From Chryseobacterium salipaludis (GTDB taxonomy: Bacteria > Bacteroidota > Bacteroidia > Flavobacteriales > Weeksellaceae): a DNA stretch of 64,000 bases. A program made the translations under genes and the position numbers. Each line of letters opens with the position of its first letter. Position 1 is the first letter of the stretch. Below are positions 44,914 through 52,887 of this stretch, piece by piece. A model generated the notes under the pieces. That model was not told where the DNA came from. It made no database searches and saw nothing but the letters and a program-made list of their open reading frames with translations. The stretch lies in contig NZ_JALHKS010000003.1 of assembly GCF_022968825.1 (NCBI RefSeq), forward strand, positions 186,001-250,000, given 5' to 3'.

Positions 44914-46014
44914 TTAAATCAGTTCGAAATTTACAGGCTCATCCACTTTTGGATATGTAGTTGCTGAAATATACTGCTTCCCAGAGCAGTCGATTTCCTG
45001 CCAGCCCTTTTTTCTATTCAGTGTCCCGACTTCGCGAACCACCGGCACAAAGTTCAGACCTGTCTTTTCCTCATTTACCTCTTCACGAAACTGCACAGCA
45101 ATGTCAACCGTGCATTCATGTTCCGTGGCTAACTTGACGTTCCGGTAAATAATATCATAATGCGTTTCCTTATTTAAAGGAATATCCTGATATAATTCCC
45201 ACCCCTCTGCCGAACCTTTTAATTCGGCTATGGCGACTAAGCCTTCATACAAAGCGAGCGTGTAATATTTCCGCGTCTGCGTGCGGTTATAATCATCCGG
45301 AAAATGGCCGCCCTCAAATAAAATGTTTGGCAGGCGTTGACGCATCAGGTTGTCGCCTGTAGCACCCGAATAAAATTCATCCGTATATCTGCCGATTTTG
45401 TTCGGTAAGTTCTCACTCAATGCATGATACATTTTCGCGATCACAGCCATGGACATTTTTCTTTCCCTGGTAAGGCTGCGTTCCATATCCCCGGACGGCG
45501 ACAGCAAGGATAAGGTTGCCGGATGAATTCCGTCTGTGGTAAAAATGGTGCGCTGGTCATGTAAATTTAAACCATAATCAAAGTCAGTCTCCGATAAAAA
45601 TTTGCGAAGCAGTTTCATCTCGGCAGTGGAGGAGGACAAGAAATCACGGTTGATATCAACGCCATCACCGTTCGCGCGTGTCCAGGTCTCCGCACCATCC
45701 GGATTAAGCATAAATAAAATATGCAGTTCAATTTTTTCCTTGAGAGCTTCTTCCAGTTCTGGCTGTTGCGTCAGACTGCTTAATAAGTCCACCATCGCCA
45801 GTGTGCCTGTACTTTCATTTCCATGCATCTGCGTCCAGGTAGCCACCTTCATATCACCGTTTCCCCATACCAAAGAAAAAATTGGTTTCCCGGCGGTGGA
45901 ATAACCATACACCTTCACATCTGGAAATTCTTGCCGCAAATATGAATGGAAAATTTCCGGATTTAAAAATCTGCGCGCTCCAATTTTCGATTTCAAATAT
46001 GTAAACTGCTGCAT
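44914..46014 (-). CDS. M14-family zinc carboxypeptidase
   Basis: A 366-residue metallocarboxypeptidase. The zinc site is H64-x2-E67 in TQMHGNESTG, together with H152 in LNLHDQRT. Substrate-binding motifs are NPDGAE (104-109) and DINRDF with the C-terminus-binding arginine near 123. The catalytic Glu probably lies in the later ILFEGGHFPDDY region. No signal peptide is evident, so it may act in the cytoplasm. It is convergent with the DUF4920 gene across a terminator. A TATTTTTG box on the minus strand at 46032-46039 could be its promoter. Confidence 0.88.
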   Translation of the reverse strand: MQQFTYLKSKIGARRFLNPEIFHSYLRQEFPDVKVYGYSTAGKPIFSLVWGNGDMKVATWTQMHGNESTGTLAMVDLLSSLTQQPELEEALKEKIELHILFMLNPDGAETWTRANGDGVDINRDFLSSSTAEMKLLRKFLSETDFDYGLNLHDQRTIFTTDGIHPATLSLLSPSGDMERSLTRERKMSMAVIAKMYHALSENLPNKIGRYTDEFYSGATGDNLMRQRLPNILFEGGHFPDDYNRTQTRKYYTLALYEGLVAIAELKGSAEGWELYQDIPLNKETHYDIIYRNVKLATEHECTVDIAVQFREEVNEEKTGLNFVPVVREVGTLNRKKGWQEIDCSGKQYISATTYPKVDEPVNFELI

Positions 46015-46360
46015 AAAATGTTACTGTAATACAAAAATAATCAATTTAAAAGACATGAAGTTATATTTACATTTGTATATTTATAAAACATGTGCGGTTG
46101 CCAGTTTGTCAGTTAGTAAAAATGTGGATTACATTTACGAATATTTATAATTGTATTTTACTGTAAAACAGTATTTTACATAAATCATTTAAATTAAATA
46201 TTAAGATTGGCTTTAAGTCGTGTGTTATTGTATTTGAGCGATTTAGGAGTTAATAGTGCAAACAGTATTTCAGCAGGTTTAAGTTTTTTTATTAGCTGGG
46301 TTTACAAATGTTATTCGAGTAATTTGTGGATATTGTTATCTTTGTTTTTTACCACTATAT
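46015..46360. other. AT-rich intergenic region between the M14 and TerC genes
   Basis: A divergent spacer of 346 bp with no ORF or RNA gene I can support. It contains a minus-strand -7 box (46032-46039), an exact TACATTTGTA (46068-46077) related to the XRE operator-like array at 47691-47766, a small palindrome TACTGTAAAACAGTA (46159-46173), and a TATCTTTG box (46337-46344) 17 bp before the terC ATG. Confidence 0.5.
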
Positions 46361-47416
46361 ATGACGAATGAAGTTTTATTCCTTGGGAGTTTTCTGATAT
46401 TTATATTGATTATCCTTGCTTTAGATCTTGGGTTGCTTAATAAAAAGTCCGAAGCCGTTTCACTGCGACATGCAGGGCTGATGAGCTTTTTTGTTATCCT
46501 GCTTTCGATAGGTTTTTACTTCGTTTTGAGAAACTACGGTCACCTACTCCACGGCATTGAAAGTATAGCTGAACTGCAAAAGGTGATCACTAAGCACCAC
46601 CACCCTGTCCGGATTATTCCCGACGACCTTGCGGGAAGCATCGCTTTATACAACGAGAATCTGGGTTTGGAATATCTCACTGGCTATGTAGTGGAATATG
46701 CACTTTCGGTGGATAATATTTTTGTAATGGTTCTTATATTCGGAGCATTTGGGGTGGCGCCTCAGAATTATCACCGCGTGCTTTTCTGGGGAATTTTAGG
46801 CGCCATAATTATGCGCTTTATATTCATCTTCGTCGGTGCAGCACTTATCCAGGAATTTGACTGGATTATGTATCTGTTCGGCGCTTTTCTGGTCTTTACC
46901 GGAATCAAAATGTTTTTTGATAAAGATCAGGACGAAGCGATTGATACCCAGAATCACCCGGTAGTTAGGTTTGCCAACAAGCATTTTAAGGTGCACCACA
47001 GTTTTTCGGGAAGCAAATTCTTTGTAACAGTTGACGGTATAAAGAAGATGACGCCGCTGTTCCTTGTCTTAGTTATCATTGAATTTACTGATCTGATTTT
47101 TGCGGTGGACAGTATCCCGGCTATTTTCTCGGTCACGAAAGATCCTTATGTGGTCTTCTTTTCCAATATTTTCGCCATAATCGGCTTACGCTCCATGTTC
47201 TTCCTGCTCTCCGGCATCATTGATAAGTTCCGTTTCCTGAAGATAGGGCTGGCGATATTACTGACTTTTATCGGACTCAAAATGCTGCTGCATGAATATC
47301 TGGATCGCTGGGGATTTTCGACCACAGACTCCTTAATTATCATTATTTCGATATTGGGCGGCAGTATTCTACTTTCGCTTTTAATACCTGAAAAGGAACC
47401 GGGAGAATTGTCATAA
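46361..47416 (+). CDS. TerC/Alx-family membrane protein
   Basis: A 351-residue inner-membrane protein with about nine hydrophobic helices. The family signature is the pair of acidic segments YALSVDNIFVMVLIFGAF and IEFTDLIFAVDSIPAIF, with intramembrane aspartates that are conserved in TerC and Alx. These proteins are linked to tellurite resistance, pH response and manganese export during metalation of secreted enzymes. A cytoplasmic loop with KDQDEAIDTQNHPVVRF is typical of Alx-like members. It is a single-gene unit with its own terminator. The metal role is inferred from the family. Confidence 0.9.
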   Translation: MTNEVLFLGSFLIFILIILALDLGLLNKKSEAVSLRHAGLMSFFVILLSIGFYFVLRNYGHLLHGIESIAELQKVITKHHHPVRIIPDDLAGSIALYNENLGLEYLTGYVVEYALSVDNIFVMVLIFGAFGVAPQNYHRVLFWGILGAIIMRFIFIFVGAALIQEFDWIMYLFGAFLVFTGIKMFFDKDQDEAIDTQNHPVVRFANKHFKVHHSFSGSKFFVTVDGIKKMTPLFLVLVIIEFTDLIFAVDSIPAIFSVTKDPYVVFFSNIFAIIGLRSMFFLLSGIIDKFRFLKIGLAILLTFIGLKMLLHEYLDRWGFSTTDSLIIIISILGGSILLSLLIPEKEPGELS

Positions 47417-47449
47417 ACAGACCTAAAAAAAGAAATTTTAATTACTACT

Positions 47450-47476
47450 AACACGGTCACTTACCGTGTTTTTTTG
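47450..47476 (+). terminator. Intrinsic terminator after terC
   Basis: A 7-bp stem AACACGG/CCGTGTT with a 7-nt loop, then TTTTTT. The next 214 bp (47477-47690) of the 352-bp spacer show no gene. Confidence 0.85.
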
Positions 47477-47690
47477 TGCATTATAAAGTGTAAGTAGATA
47501 AAAGTTTACGCACAGCAAATAAGGTAGAACCTCAGATATCATAATTAAATGTGCGACAAAAAAAGGGCAACATTAAAGAACTAATCTCCATAATTACGAT
47601 TGTGGGAAGCTTTAGCCTGGAAATAATCATTACTTACAGTTATCCACAACTTGCTTATATCTAAATGATATTCAGAGTCTTATACGTATT

Positions 47691-47766
47691 TACACTTGTA
47701 ATATTTATTTCACATCTGTAATTAACAAATGTAATTCACATTTCAAAATTATTATTTACATTTGTT
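47691..47766. promoter_or_regulatory. Candidate XRE operator array overlapping a -7 box
   Basis: Five near-palindromic ACAnnTGT-type sites: TACACTTGTA (47691), CACATCTGTA (47711), AACAAATGTA (47724), a weak CACATTTCAA (47737) and TACATTTGTT (47757). The centres are 20, 13, 13 and 20 bp apart. The last contains TACATTTG (47757-47764), an exact -7 box five bases before the XRE ATG. Binding by the XRE protein is inferred. Confidence 0.5.
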
Positions 47767-47768
47767 AA

Positions 47769-48278
47769 ATGGATTTGAAGGACCGAATTGCTGAAGTTAT
47801 TTCTTGGACAAACTACTCTGCTTCTGAATTTGCAGATGAAGTGGATGTTCCCCGTTCGAGTATTTCCCACATTACATCCGGACGAAATAAACCCTCGCTG
47901 GATTTTTTAATTAAATTAAAAAGTCGCTTTCCGGAACTGCAATGGTCTTGGTTGATTGAGGGTAAAGGCGAAATGACGGCCTCTGCCGAACCGCAAATTG
48001 AACAACCTGCCAAAGAGAAGGTGGAACGTCCCCCGCTACCCGATCTCTTTTCAATGATTAATGATGAATCGTTCGGGAGTGAAAGTCCAGCTGAAAAACC
48101 GGTGCAGGAAGTGCCGCGAGAATCGATTATTTCGCAACCGACTGCACCTTCCCCTGCGCTGGACGATTCTCAGGCATTAGCGACAAAGGAAGAAACCCGT
48201 GAAAAAGCAGGTACGCCCGGGATCCGGCGCATCGTTATATTTTATGATAATGGCCGTTTTGAAAGCTACGAACCGTAA
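47769..48278 (+). CDS. XRE-family helix-turn-helix regulator
   Basis: A 169-residue regulator. The N-terminal 65 residues form a Cro/CI-type helix-turn-helix, with ASEFADEVDVPRSSISHI and SGRNKPSLDFLIKLKSRF typical of the fold, followed by LQWSWLIEGKGEM. The middle is a Pro/Glu-rich linker. The end RRIVIFYDNGRFESYEP is a short conserved tail found in flavobacterial homologues. It lies behind a set of palindromic sites that overlap its own promoter, which suggests autoregulation. The pseudo-AAA gene starts 49 bp downstream and is probably co-transcribed. Confidence 0.85.
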   Translation: MDLKDRIAEVISWTNYSASEFADEVDVPRSSISHITSGRNKPSLDFLIKLKSRFPELQWSWLIEGKGEMTASAEPQIEQPAKEKVERPPLPDLFSMINDESFGSESPAEKPVQEVPRESIISQPTAPSPALDDSQALATKEETREKAGTPGIRRIVIFYDNGRFESYEP

Positions 48279-48327
48279 AGGGCACAATTTTTCCTGTCTT
48301 CTTCCTTGAATTTTTAAATGAAGATTT

Positions 48328-49683
48328 ATGAAGCTTGCTGAACTGGCCAGAGAGTTGAAAATTCCAACCGATAGTTTTATCCGTTTTATTCAGGACTTTG
48401 ACCTGGAACTTTCTGACTGTATTACCACCGGTTTCGAGGTGAAAAAAGACTTTGAGAAGTTTGCGCGCGAGAACATTTCTTTCCTGCAAAAATATGCGGC
48501 AGATCTGGATAAGAAAAAATCTGTGGAAGACATTGCGGAGACAATCCATCAGCCGGCCGCCGAAGTTGCCGAGGCCATTCGTAAACAGAAACCGCAGATA
48601 TTCAATAACGGACGTTACCAGTCTTCCGTTTCTAGCTTTGGGATTGATAATAAACTCGGTGGTAATTATCAGTTTGTCTATAAATACTTTGGCGACACCA
48701 CGCGTCTGGATAAACGAGAATTCATCGGGTATCGGGATTTATTCTTTTTTATTTCCGAGGCGCTTGAGCCTTTTCTGAATGATGTTTCTGTTGAGAACTG
48801 GGGAATCCACCGTCCGTCTGGCATTATACTATATGGTCCGCCGGGCAGTGGAAAAATATTCTGGGCCGGCAAGATTGCTGAAATTGTAGGCTTTGATTTT
48901 AAGGAAATCCGGAAACATTATCTGGGGACTTCACTCGCCGAAGAAAACAAACCTGATTTTAATAATTTTCTGGTTAAAATGATGGAGCAGGAAAACGTCT
49001 TGCTGTTCTTCGAAAATTTCGATGTGGCAATGGCTGACCGGAGTGATGAGGAAACGGGCGAAAACTGCGATCAGGAAACCAAAGATATTGTGCTGCATTA
49101 CATCAGCCATTTCGAAGAAGAAAATGTACTGATGGTGGGTGCTGCCAATTCACTGCGCCGGATTGATGACGACTTGCTGGCCCCCGGCAGGTTTGATGTG
49201 CAAATCCCTATTTTCCCGCCGAATAAGAAAGAGCGCGCTGAAATGATCCTTTATAATATGACAGAAGAATTGAGCGAAGATTCTTTGCTTCTTAAAATAC
49301 TGAAGCATAACAAGGCGCATCTGGTGCCCTTCTGGAAGGAAACTGCAGCCGAAATGAGGGTTTATTCCAATACCATGGTGGTTGATTTTACGCAAAGCCT
49401 GAAAAAGCGGATCCGGAATCAGTACATGAAAGAAAACAGTACGGAGATTTCCATCAGCAAAGAAATGCTGTCTGCCTCGCTCCGGGATGCCGCCACCAAA
49501 CTTACACCGAAATACCTGAATCAGGTGGAAACTTTCCTGAAAGAGGCCGCTTATCATCAGTACAAGCGCTTTTCTGCCAGAATAGATCAGTTAACCGAGG
49601 AATTGCAAACATACCGCATTGTGGAAGAACCGAAAAAGGCAATCGGATTTACGCACAACCTCAGCCGCGAATCTCCTGAATAA
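48328..49683 (+). CDS. AAA-family protein with degenerate Walker motifs
   Basis: A 451-residue protein of the AAA family. Residues 1-75 look like an all-helical, IF2-N-like domain (ELARELKIPTDSFIRFIQDF). The AAA core is at about 160-320. Walker A reads GPPGSGKI (170-177), with isoleucine where Ser/Thr should bind magnesium. Walker B reads FFENFD (227-232), where the usual DE is EN. The sensor-1 asparagine (Asn274, GAANS) and one SRH arginine (Arg288, PGRFD) remain, but the neighbouring arginine position is Ala285. ATP hydrolysis is therefore doubtful. The C-terminal 130 residues are helical. It is probably co-transcribed with the XRE regulator and may work with it. Confidence 0.82.
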   Translation: MKLAELARELKIPTDSFIRFIQDFDLELSDCITTGFEVKKDFEKFARENISFLQKYAADLDKKKSVEDIAETIHQPAAEVAEAIRKQKPQIFNNGRYQSSVSSFGIDNKLGGNYQFVYKYFGDTTRLDKREFIGYRDLFFFISEALEPFLNDVSVENWGIHRPSGIILYGPPGSGKIFWAGKIAEIVGFDFKEIRKHYLGTSLAEENKPDFNNFLVKMMEQENVLLFFENFDVAMADRSDEETGENCDQETKDIVLHYISHFEEENVLMVGAANSLRRIDDDLLAPGRFDVQIPIFPPNKKERAEMILYNMTEELSEDSLLLKILKHNKAHLVPFWKETAAEMRVYSNTMVVDFTQSLKKRIRNQYMKENSTEISISKEMLSASLRDAATKLTPKYLNQVETFLKEAAYHQYKRFSARIDQLTEELQTYRIVEEPKKAIGFTHNLSRESPE

Positions 49684-49694
49684 ATAGTACAAAA

Positions 49695-49722
49695 GAGCCG
49701 TTTCGCAAAAGTGAAACGGCTC
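49695..49722. terminator. Bidirectional intrinsic terminator
   Basis: A 10-bp perfect stem GAGCCGTTTC/GAAACGGCTC with an 8-nt loop, between the AAA gene and the converging small gene. Confidence 0.88.
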
Positions 49723-49734
49723 CCTTATTTTTAT

Positions 49735-49920
49735 TTATTTCTTGCTTTGCTTCGGAACTTTTAATCCTTCTTTTTTTGCCTCTGAAATTCCAATGGCTAC
49801 AGCTTGTTTACGATTGGTAACTTTATCACCGCTGCCGGATTTCAGTTTTCCTTCTTTATACTCTTCCATGGTTTCATGGATTTTATCCTGTGCTTTTTTC
49901 GAATATTTTCTGTCTGACAT
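49735..49920 (-). CDS. DUF6496-like small basic protein
   Basis: A 61-residue lysine-rich protein (MSDRKYSKKAQDKIHETM..., family feature) with the conserved SGSGDKVTNRKQAVAIGISEAKKEG core near residues 28-52. Many bacteria encode such small DUF6496 proteins; their role is unknown, and nucleic-acid or stress association is only suggested by composition. The start at 49920 is chosen over an upstream alternative because the family begins with MSDRKYS/MPK-type sequences. It lies 30 bp downstream of the hypothetical gene at 49951-50418 on the same strand. Confidence 0.75.
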   Translation of the reverse strand: MSDRKYSKKAQDKIHETMEEYKEGKLKSGSGDKVTNRKQAVAIGISEAKKEGLKVPKQSKK

Positions 49921-49950
49921 AACTTGATATTTTGTGGTTGTAGTGTTCAA

Positions 49951-50418
49951 TTATTTATCGACTGCTACTCCGATTTTATACACTTTGGCGTGCATACGGT
50001 ACTTAATTCTTTCTACAGACTGCACCGAGTCAAACTGGCCGTTTTTAAGGATAATGAGCGGATCCTCTGTATTTTCAATACGCTGATCCGTGATGTATTT
50101 TTCTTCAGGACTTTCTTCTTTAATATCAGATTCCATTTCCTGAAGCTGGTCCGAAAACTCAACAAAGCGCGGATCATCCGAATGGATGAACTGATAGTCC
50201 GGTCCGGCATCAATAAATAAGCTTTTTCGCTGCGCGATTAAGCCTGCTTCATTTGTAATCCGGGGATTATCATTTCCATCAGTAAAAGCTACCTCAACCA
50301 GAGTGCCCGATTTATTGGCAGCGTATTGTGAAGCTTCCCCATAATTGCCGAAGCCGGTTTTAATAACTTGGTCATCCAGTTCGTAACTCACCAGTTTATC
50401 TTCATTAAAAGTTTCCAT
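49951..50418 (-). CDS. Hypothetical protein, 155 residues
   Basis: I do not recognise this protein. The start at 50418 (METFNEDKLVSYELDD) is an ATG; an earlier in-frame TTG at 50469 would add a hydrophobic leader unlike the rest. The sequence is acidic, with KSGTLVEVAFTDGNDNPRITNEAG in the middle and a KYRMHAKVYKIGVAVDK end, and has no signal peptide or membrane helix. It is probably cytoplasmic. It is followed by a DUF6496-like gene after 30 bp. Homologues with this composition are probably confined to flavobacteria. Confidence 0.6.
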   Translation of the reverse strand: METFNEDKLVSYELDDQVIKTGFGNYGEASQYAANKSGTLVEVAFTDGNDNPRITNEAGLIAQRKSLFIDAGPDYQFIHSDDPRFVEFSDQLQEMESDIKEESPEEKYITDQRIENTEDPLIILKNGQFDSVQSVERIKYRMHAKVYKIGVAVDK

Positions 50419-50507
50419 ACCTGTTTTGTTTATTATTTGCACTAAACACATCAAACTTGCTGCCAACATAACGCATGAAGACAGTGTTCGTGTGGATTGA
50501 ATTTTAT

Positions 50508-50515
50508 TATCTTTG
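50508..50515 (+). promoter_or_regulatory. -7 promoter element for DPP IV
   Basis: TATCTTTG matches TAnnTTTG exactly and lies 20 bp before the ATG at 50536. No TTG at the -33 distance is seen. Confidence 0.5.
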
Positions 50516-50535
50516 GAATCTTATCTTATATTTCT

Positions 50536-52662
50536 ATGAAAAAAATTCTGTTTTCCATTTCCTTTTTCGCCGCAGCTGCCTTGTTTGCGCAGGAAATTAC
50601 GCTGGATAAAATATATTCCGGCTATTATCGGAGCAAAGGCATTTCCGGTATTTCTTCATTAAATAACGGCGAACACTATGTCGTTATCGAGCCGGGTGGC
50701 ATTTCCAAATATTCTTACAAAACCTCCCGTAAAGAAGGGGATATCGTGCAGGGAAATTTTCAATCCTATATCTTTAATGAAGACGAATCCAAAATTTTAT
50801 TACTTAAGCAAAGCAAGGGGGTGTACCGCCATTCTTTCCTCGGTAAATTTGAGGTGCGCGATCTGAAAACAGGGAAAACCCTTGAACTTAATAATGGTAA
50901 TTTTGTGCAGGAGCCCACTTTTTCGCCCGATGGCTCCAAGGTAGCTTTTGTGGCAGATAATAATCTTTTTTATCAGGATCTCGGGTCGGGGAAAATTATT
51001 CAGATCACCACCGATGGTGAAAAGAATAAAATCTTGAATGGTCTGGCAGACTGGGTGTATGAAGAAGAATTTGGACACGCACGCCTGTACGAATGGAACA
51101 AAAATTCCGATGCGATCGTTTTCGTTCGCTCTAATGAAACACAAGTTCCGGAAATGCTGATTCCTATCTATGGTAAACAACTCTACCCTTCCGAAATGCG
51201 TTTTAAATATCCGAAAGCCGGCGAAAAAAACTCCGAAGTGTCGGCACATATTTATAGGTTAGACACGGCACAACTGATGCCTGTCAATCTGAGTGGCTTT
51301 AAAAATTACTACATCCCGGATGTGTACCGCACCGCGAAGAACGACGAAATGGTGCTTATTACTTCCGAAAGAGTTCAGAATGCCTCCGATGTTTTAAAAT
51401 TAAATACAAAAACCGGCCAGCTTACAAAACTGTTTACCGAGACAGATCCGAAATGGGTAGATACCGATAATGTCACCCTGGAATTCCTGCCGGATAATTC
51501 TTTCATTTGGGCTTCTGAGCGCGATGGCCATCGCCATTTGTACTGGTACGACCCTTCAGGTAAACTTAAAAAACAAATCACCAAAGGCGACTGGGAGGTA
51601 ACCAAATATTACGGTTACAATCCCAAATCAAAAGAGGTGCTGGTACAGACCACGCAGGCGGGCTCCATCAACAAAGTAATTTCCAAAGTTAATATCAACA
51701 ACGGCCGCGCAACCATTATCAGTAATAAAACGGGAACCAACAGCGCGAATTTCAGCAAGAACTATCAGTATTTTATTGAAACCTCTTCCTCAGCAACCCA
51801 ACCGTACACTTATGTGCTGAAAAATGGAAACGGCCAGGCTGTTAAAGAACTGCAGAACAATACCGAGCAGTTGCAGAAATTGCAGGCAGATAACTGGGTA
51901 CCGAAAGAATATTTCACCGTTCCGAACGAAGCTGGTGACCAGATGAATGCCTGGATCATGAAACCGAAAAATTTTGATCCGAATAAAAAGTATCCTCTAT
52001 TTATGTTCCAGTACTCCGGGCCGGGTTCACAGCAGGTGAGCAACTCCTGGGACCAGGGAAATGGCTTGTGGTTTAACCACTTGGTACAGCAAGGCTACAT
52101 CGTGGCGTGTGTTGACGGGCGTGGAACCGGTTACAAAGGAACTGATTACAAAAAAGTAACGTACATGAACCTTGGCAAGTACGAAATCGAAGATCAGATT
52201 GCCGCTGCCAAATGGTTCGGTAATCAAAGTTATATCGACAAGAGCCGCATCGGTATTTTCGGTTGGAGTTTTGGCGGTTACATGGCAAGCCTTGCCTTAA
52301 CAAAAGGTGCAGATGTTTTTAAAACCGGAATCGCGGTGGCACCGGTCACCAACTGGAGATATTATGACTCAGTTTATACCGAACGTTTCATGCGCACACC
52401 ACAGGAAAATCCTTCCGGCTACGATGACAATTCGCCGACCACATACGCCAACCTGCTGAAAGGAAATCTGTTGCTGATCCACGGTACTGCCGATGACAAT
52501 GTACACTTCCAGAATGCAGTTGAGTTCGCTGAAGCGCTGATTCAAAATAAAAAACAATTCGATTTCATGGCGTATCCTGATAAGGACCACGGAATCTACG
52601 GTGGAAACACCCGTCCGCAGTTATACCAGAAAATGACGGATTACCTGCTTGAAAAATTGTAA
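50536..52662 (+). CDS. S9 dipeptidyl peptidase IV
   Basis: A 708-residue secreted serine peptidase that removes X-Pro or X-Ala dipeptides from peptide N-termini in the periplasm. A signal peptide ends at about residue 19 (AALFAQE). A beta-propeller (DPPIV_N) fills residues 40-470. The alpha/beta-hydrolase domain contains GWSFGG with Ser578, Asp653 or Asp654 in HGTADDN and His685 in DKDHG. The propeller has the YEEEFG-like EE pair that recognises the free N-terminus. It precedes three POT peptide transporters, fitting peptide use as carbon and nitrogen source. Confidence 0.95.
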   Translation: MKKILFSISFFAAAALFAQEITLDKIYSGYYRSKGISGISSLNNGEHYVVIEPGGISKYSYKTSRKEGDIVQGNFQSYIFNEDESKILLLKQSKGVYRHSFLGKFEVRDLKTGKTLELNNGNFVQEPTFSPDGSKVAFVADNNLFYQDLGSGKIIQITTDGEKNKILNGLADWVYEEEFGHARLYEWNKNSDAIVFVRSNETQVPEMLIPIYGKQLYPSEMRFKYPKAGEKNSEVSAHIYRLDTAQLMPVNLSGFKNYYIPDVYRTAKNDEMVLITSERVQNASDVLKLNTKTGQLTKLFTETDPKWVDTDNVTLEFLPDNSFIWASERDGHRHLYWYDPSGKLKKQITKGDWEVTKYYGYNPKSKEVLVQTTQAGSINKVISKVNINNGRATIISNKTGTNSANFSKNYQYFIETSSSATQPYTYVLKNGNGQAVKELQNNTEQLQKLQADNWVPKEYFTVPNEAGDQMNAWIMKPKNFDPNKKYPLFMFQYSGPGSQQVSNSWDQGNGLWFNHLVQQGYIVACVDGRGTGYKGTDYKKVTYMNLGKYEIEDQIAAAKWFGNQSYIDKSRIGIFGWSFGGYMASLALTKGADVFKTGIAVAPVTNWRYYDSVYTERFMRTPQENPSGYDDNSPTTYANLLKGNLLLIHGTADDNVHFQNAVEFAEALIQNKKQFDFMAYPDKDHGIYGGNTRPQLYQKMTDYLLEKL

Positions 52663-52675
52663 CTATTTATAAATG

Positions 52676-52703
52676 AACTGCTTCAGAAATGAAGCAGTTT
52701 TTA
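52676..52703 (+). terminator. Intrinsic terminator after DPP IV
   Basis: A 9-bp stem AACTGCTTC/GAAGCAGTT with a 6-nt loop, followed by TTTATTT. Confidence 0.88.
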
Positions 52704-52835
52704 TTTGAAGTGGCTTCGGAAAACTTTCAGTTAAAAAAAGCCGACAAAATTAATCCGCTCTACTTTTTAAATTTTCACCATCACTACCTATTTGCGCATA
52801 AAACTCCATCCATCATCCATTTATCGAAGTTTAAA

Positions 52836-52871
52836 TTTGATTTTTCAATTCGATTAAATATTCTATTTTTG
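52836..52871 (+). promoter_or_regulatory. Promoter for the first POT transporter
   Basis: TTTG (52836-52839) and TATTTTTG (52864-52871), 24 bp apart, one more than the usual 17-23. The ATG lies 17 bp after the box. Confidence 0.5.
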
Positions 52872-52887
52872 AGAAATTTAAAAAATC

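Noticed and set aside
46159-46173. TACTGTAAAACAGTA palindrome as an independent operator
   Set aside because: Single short copy in an AT-rich spacer with no second site; kept only as part of the spacer description.
47640-47648. TTATCCACA, a perfect DnaA box, with a near match TGTGGATAT at 46324-46332
   Set aside because: Only one perfect box, with no cluster, no dnaA or other origin-linked gene nearby. A chance match in an AT-rich spacer is more likely than a replication origin.
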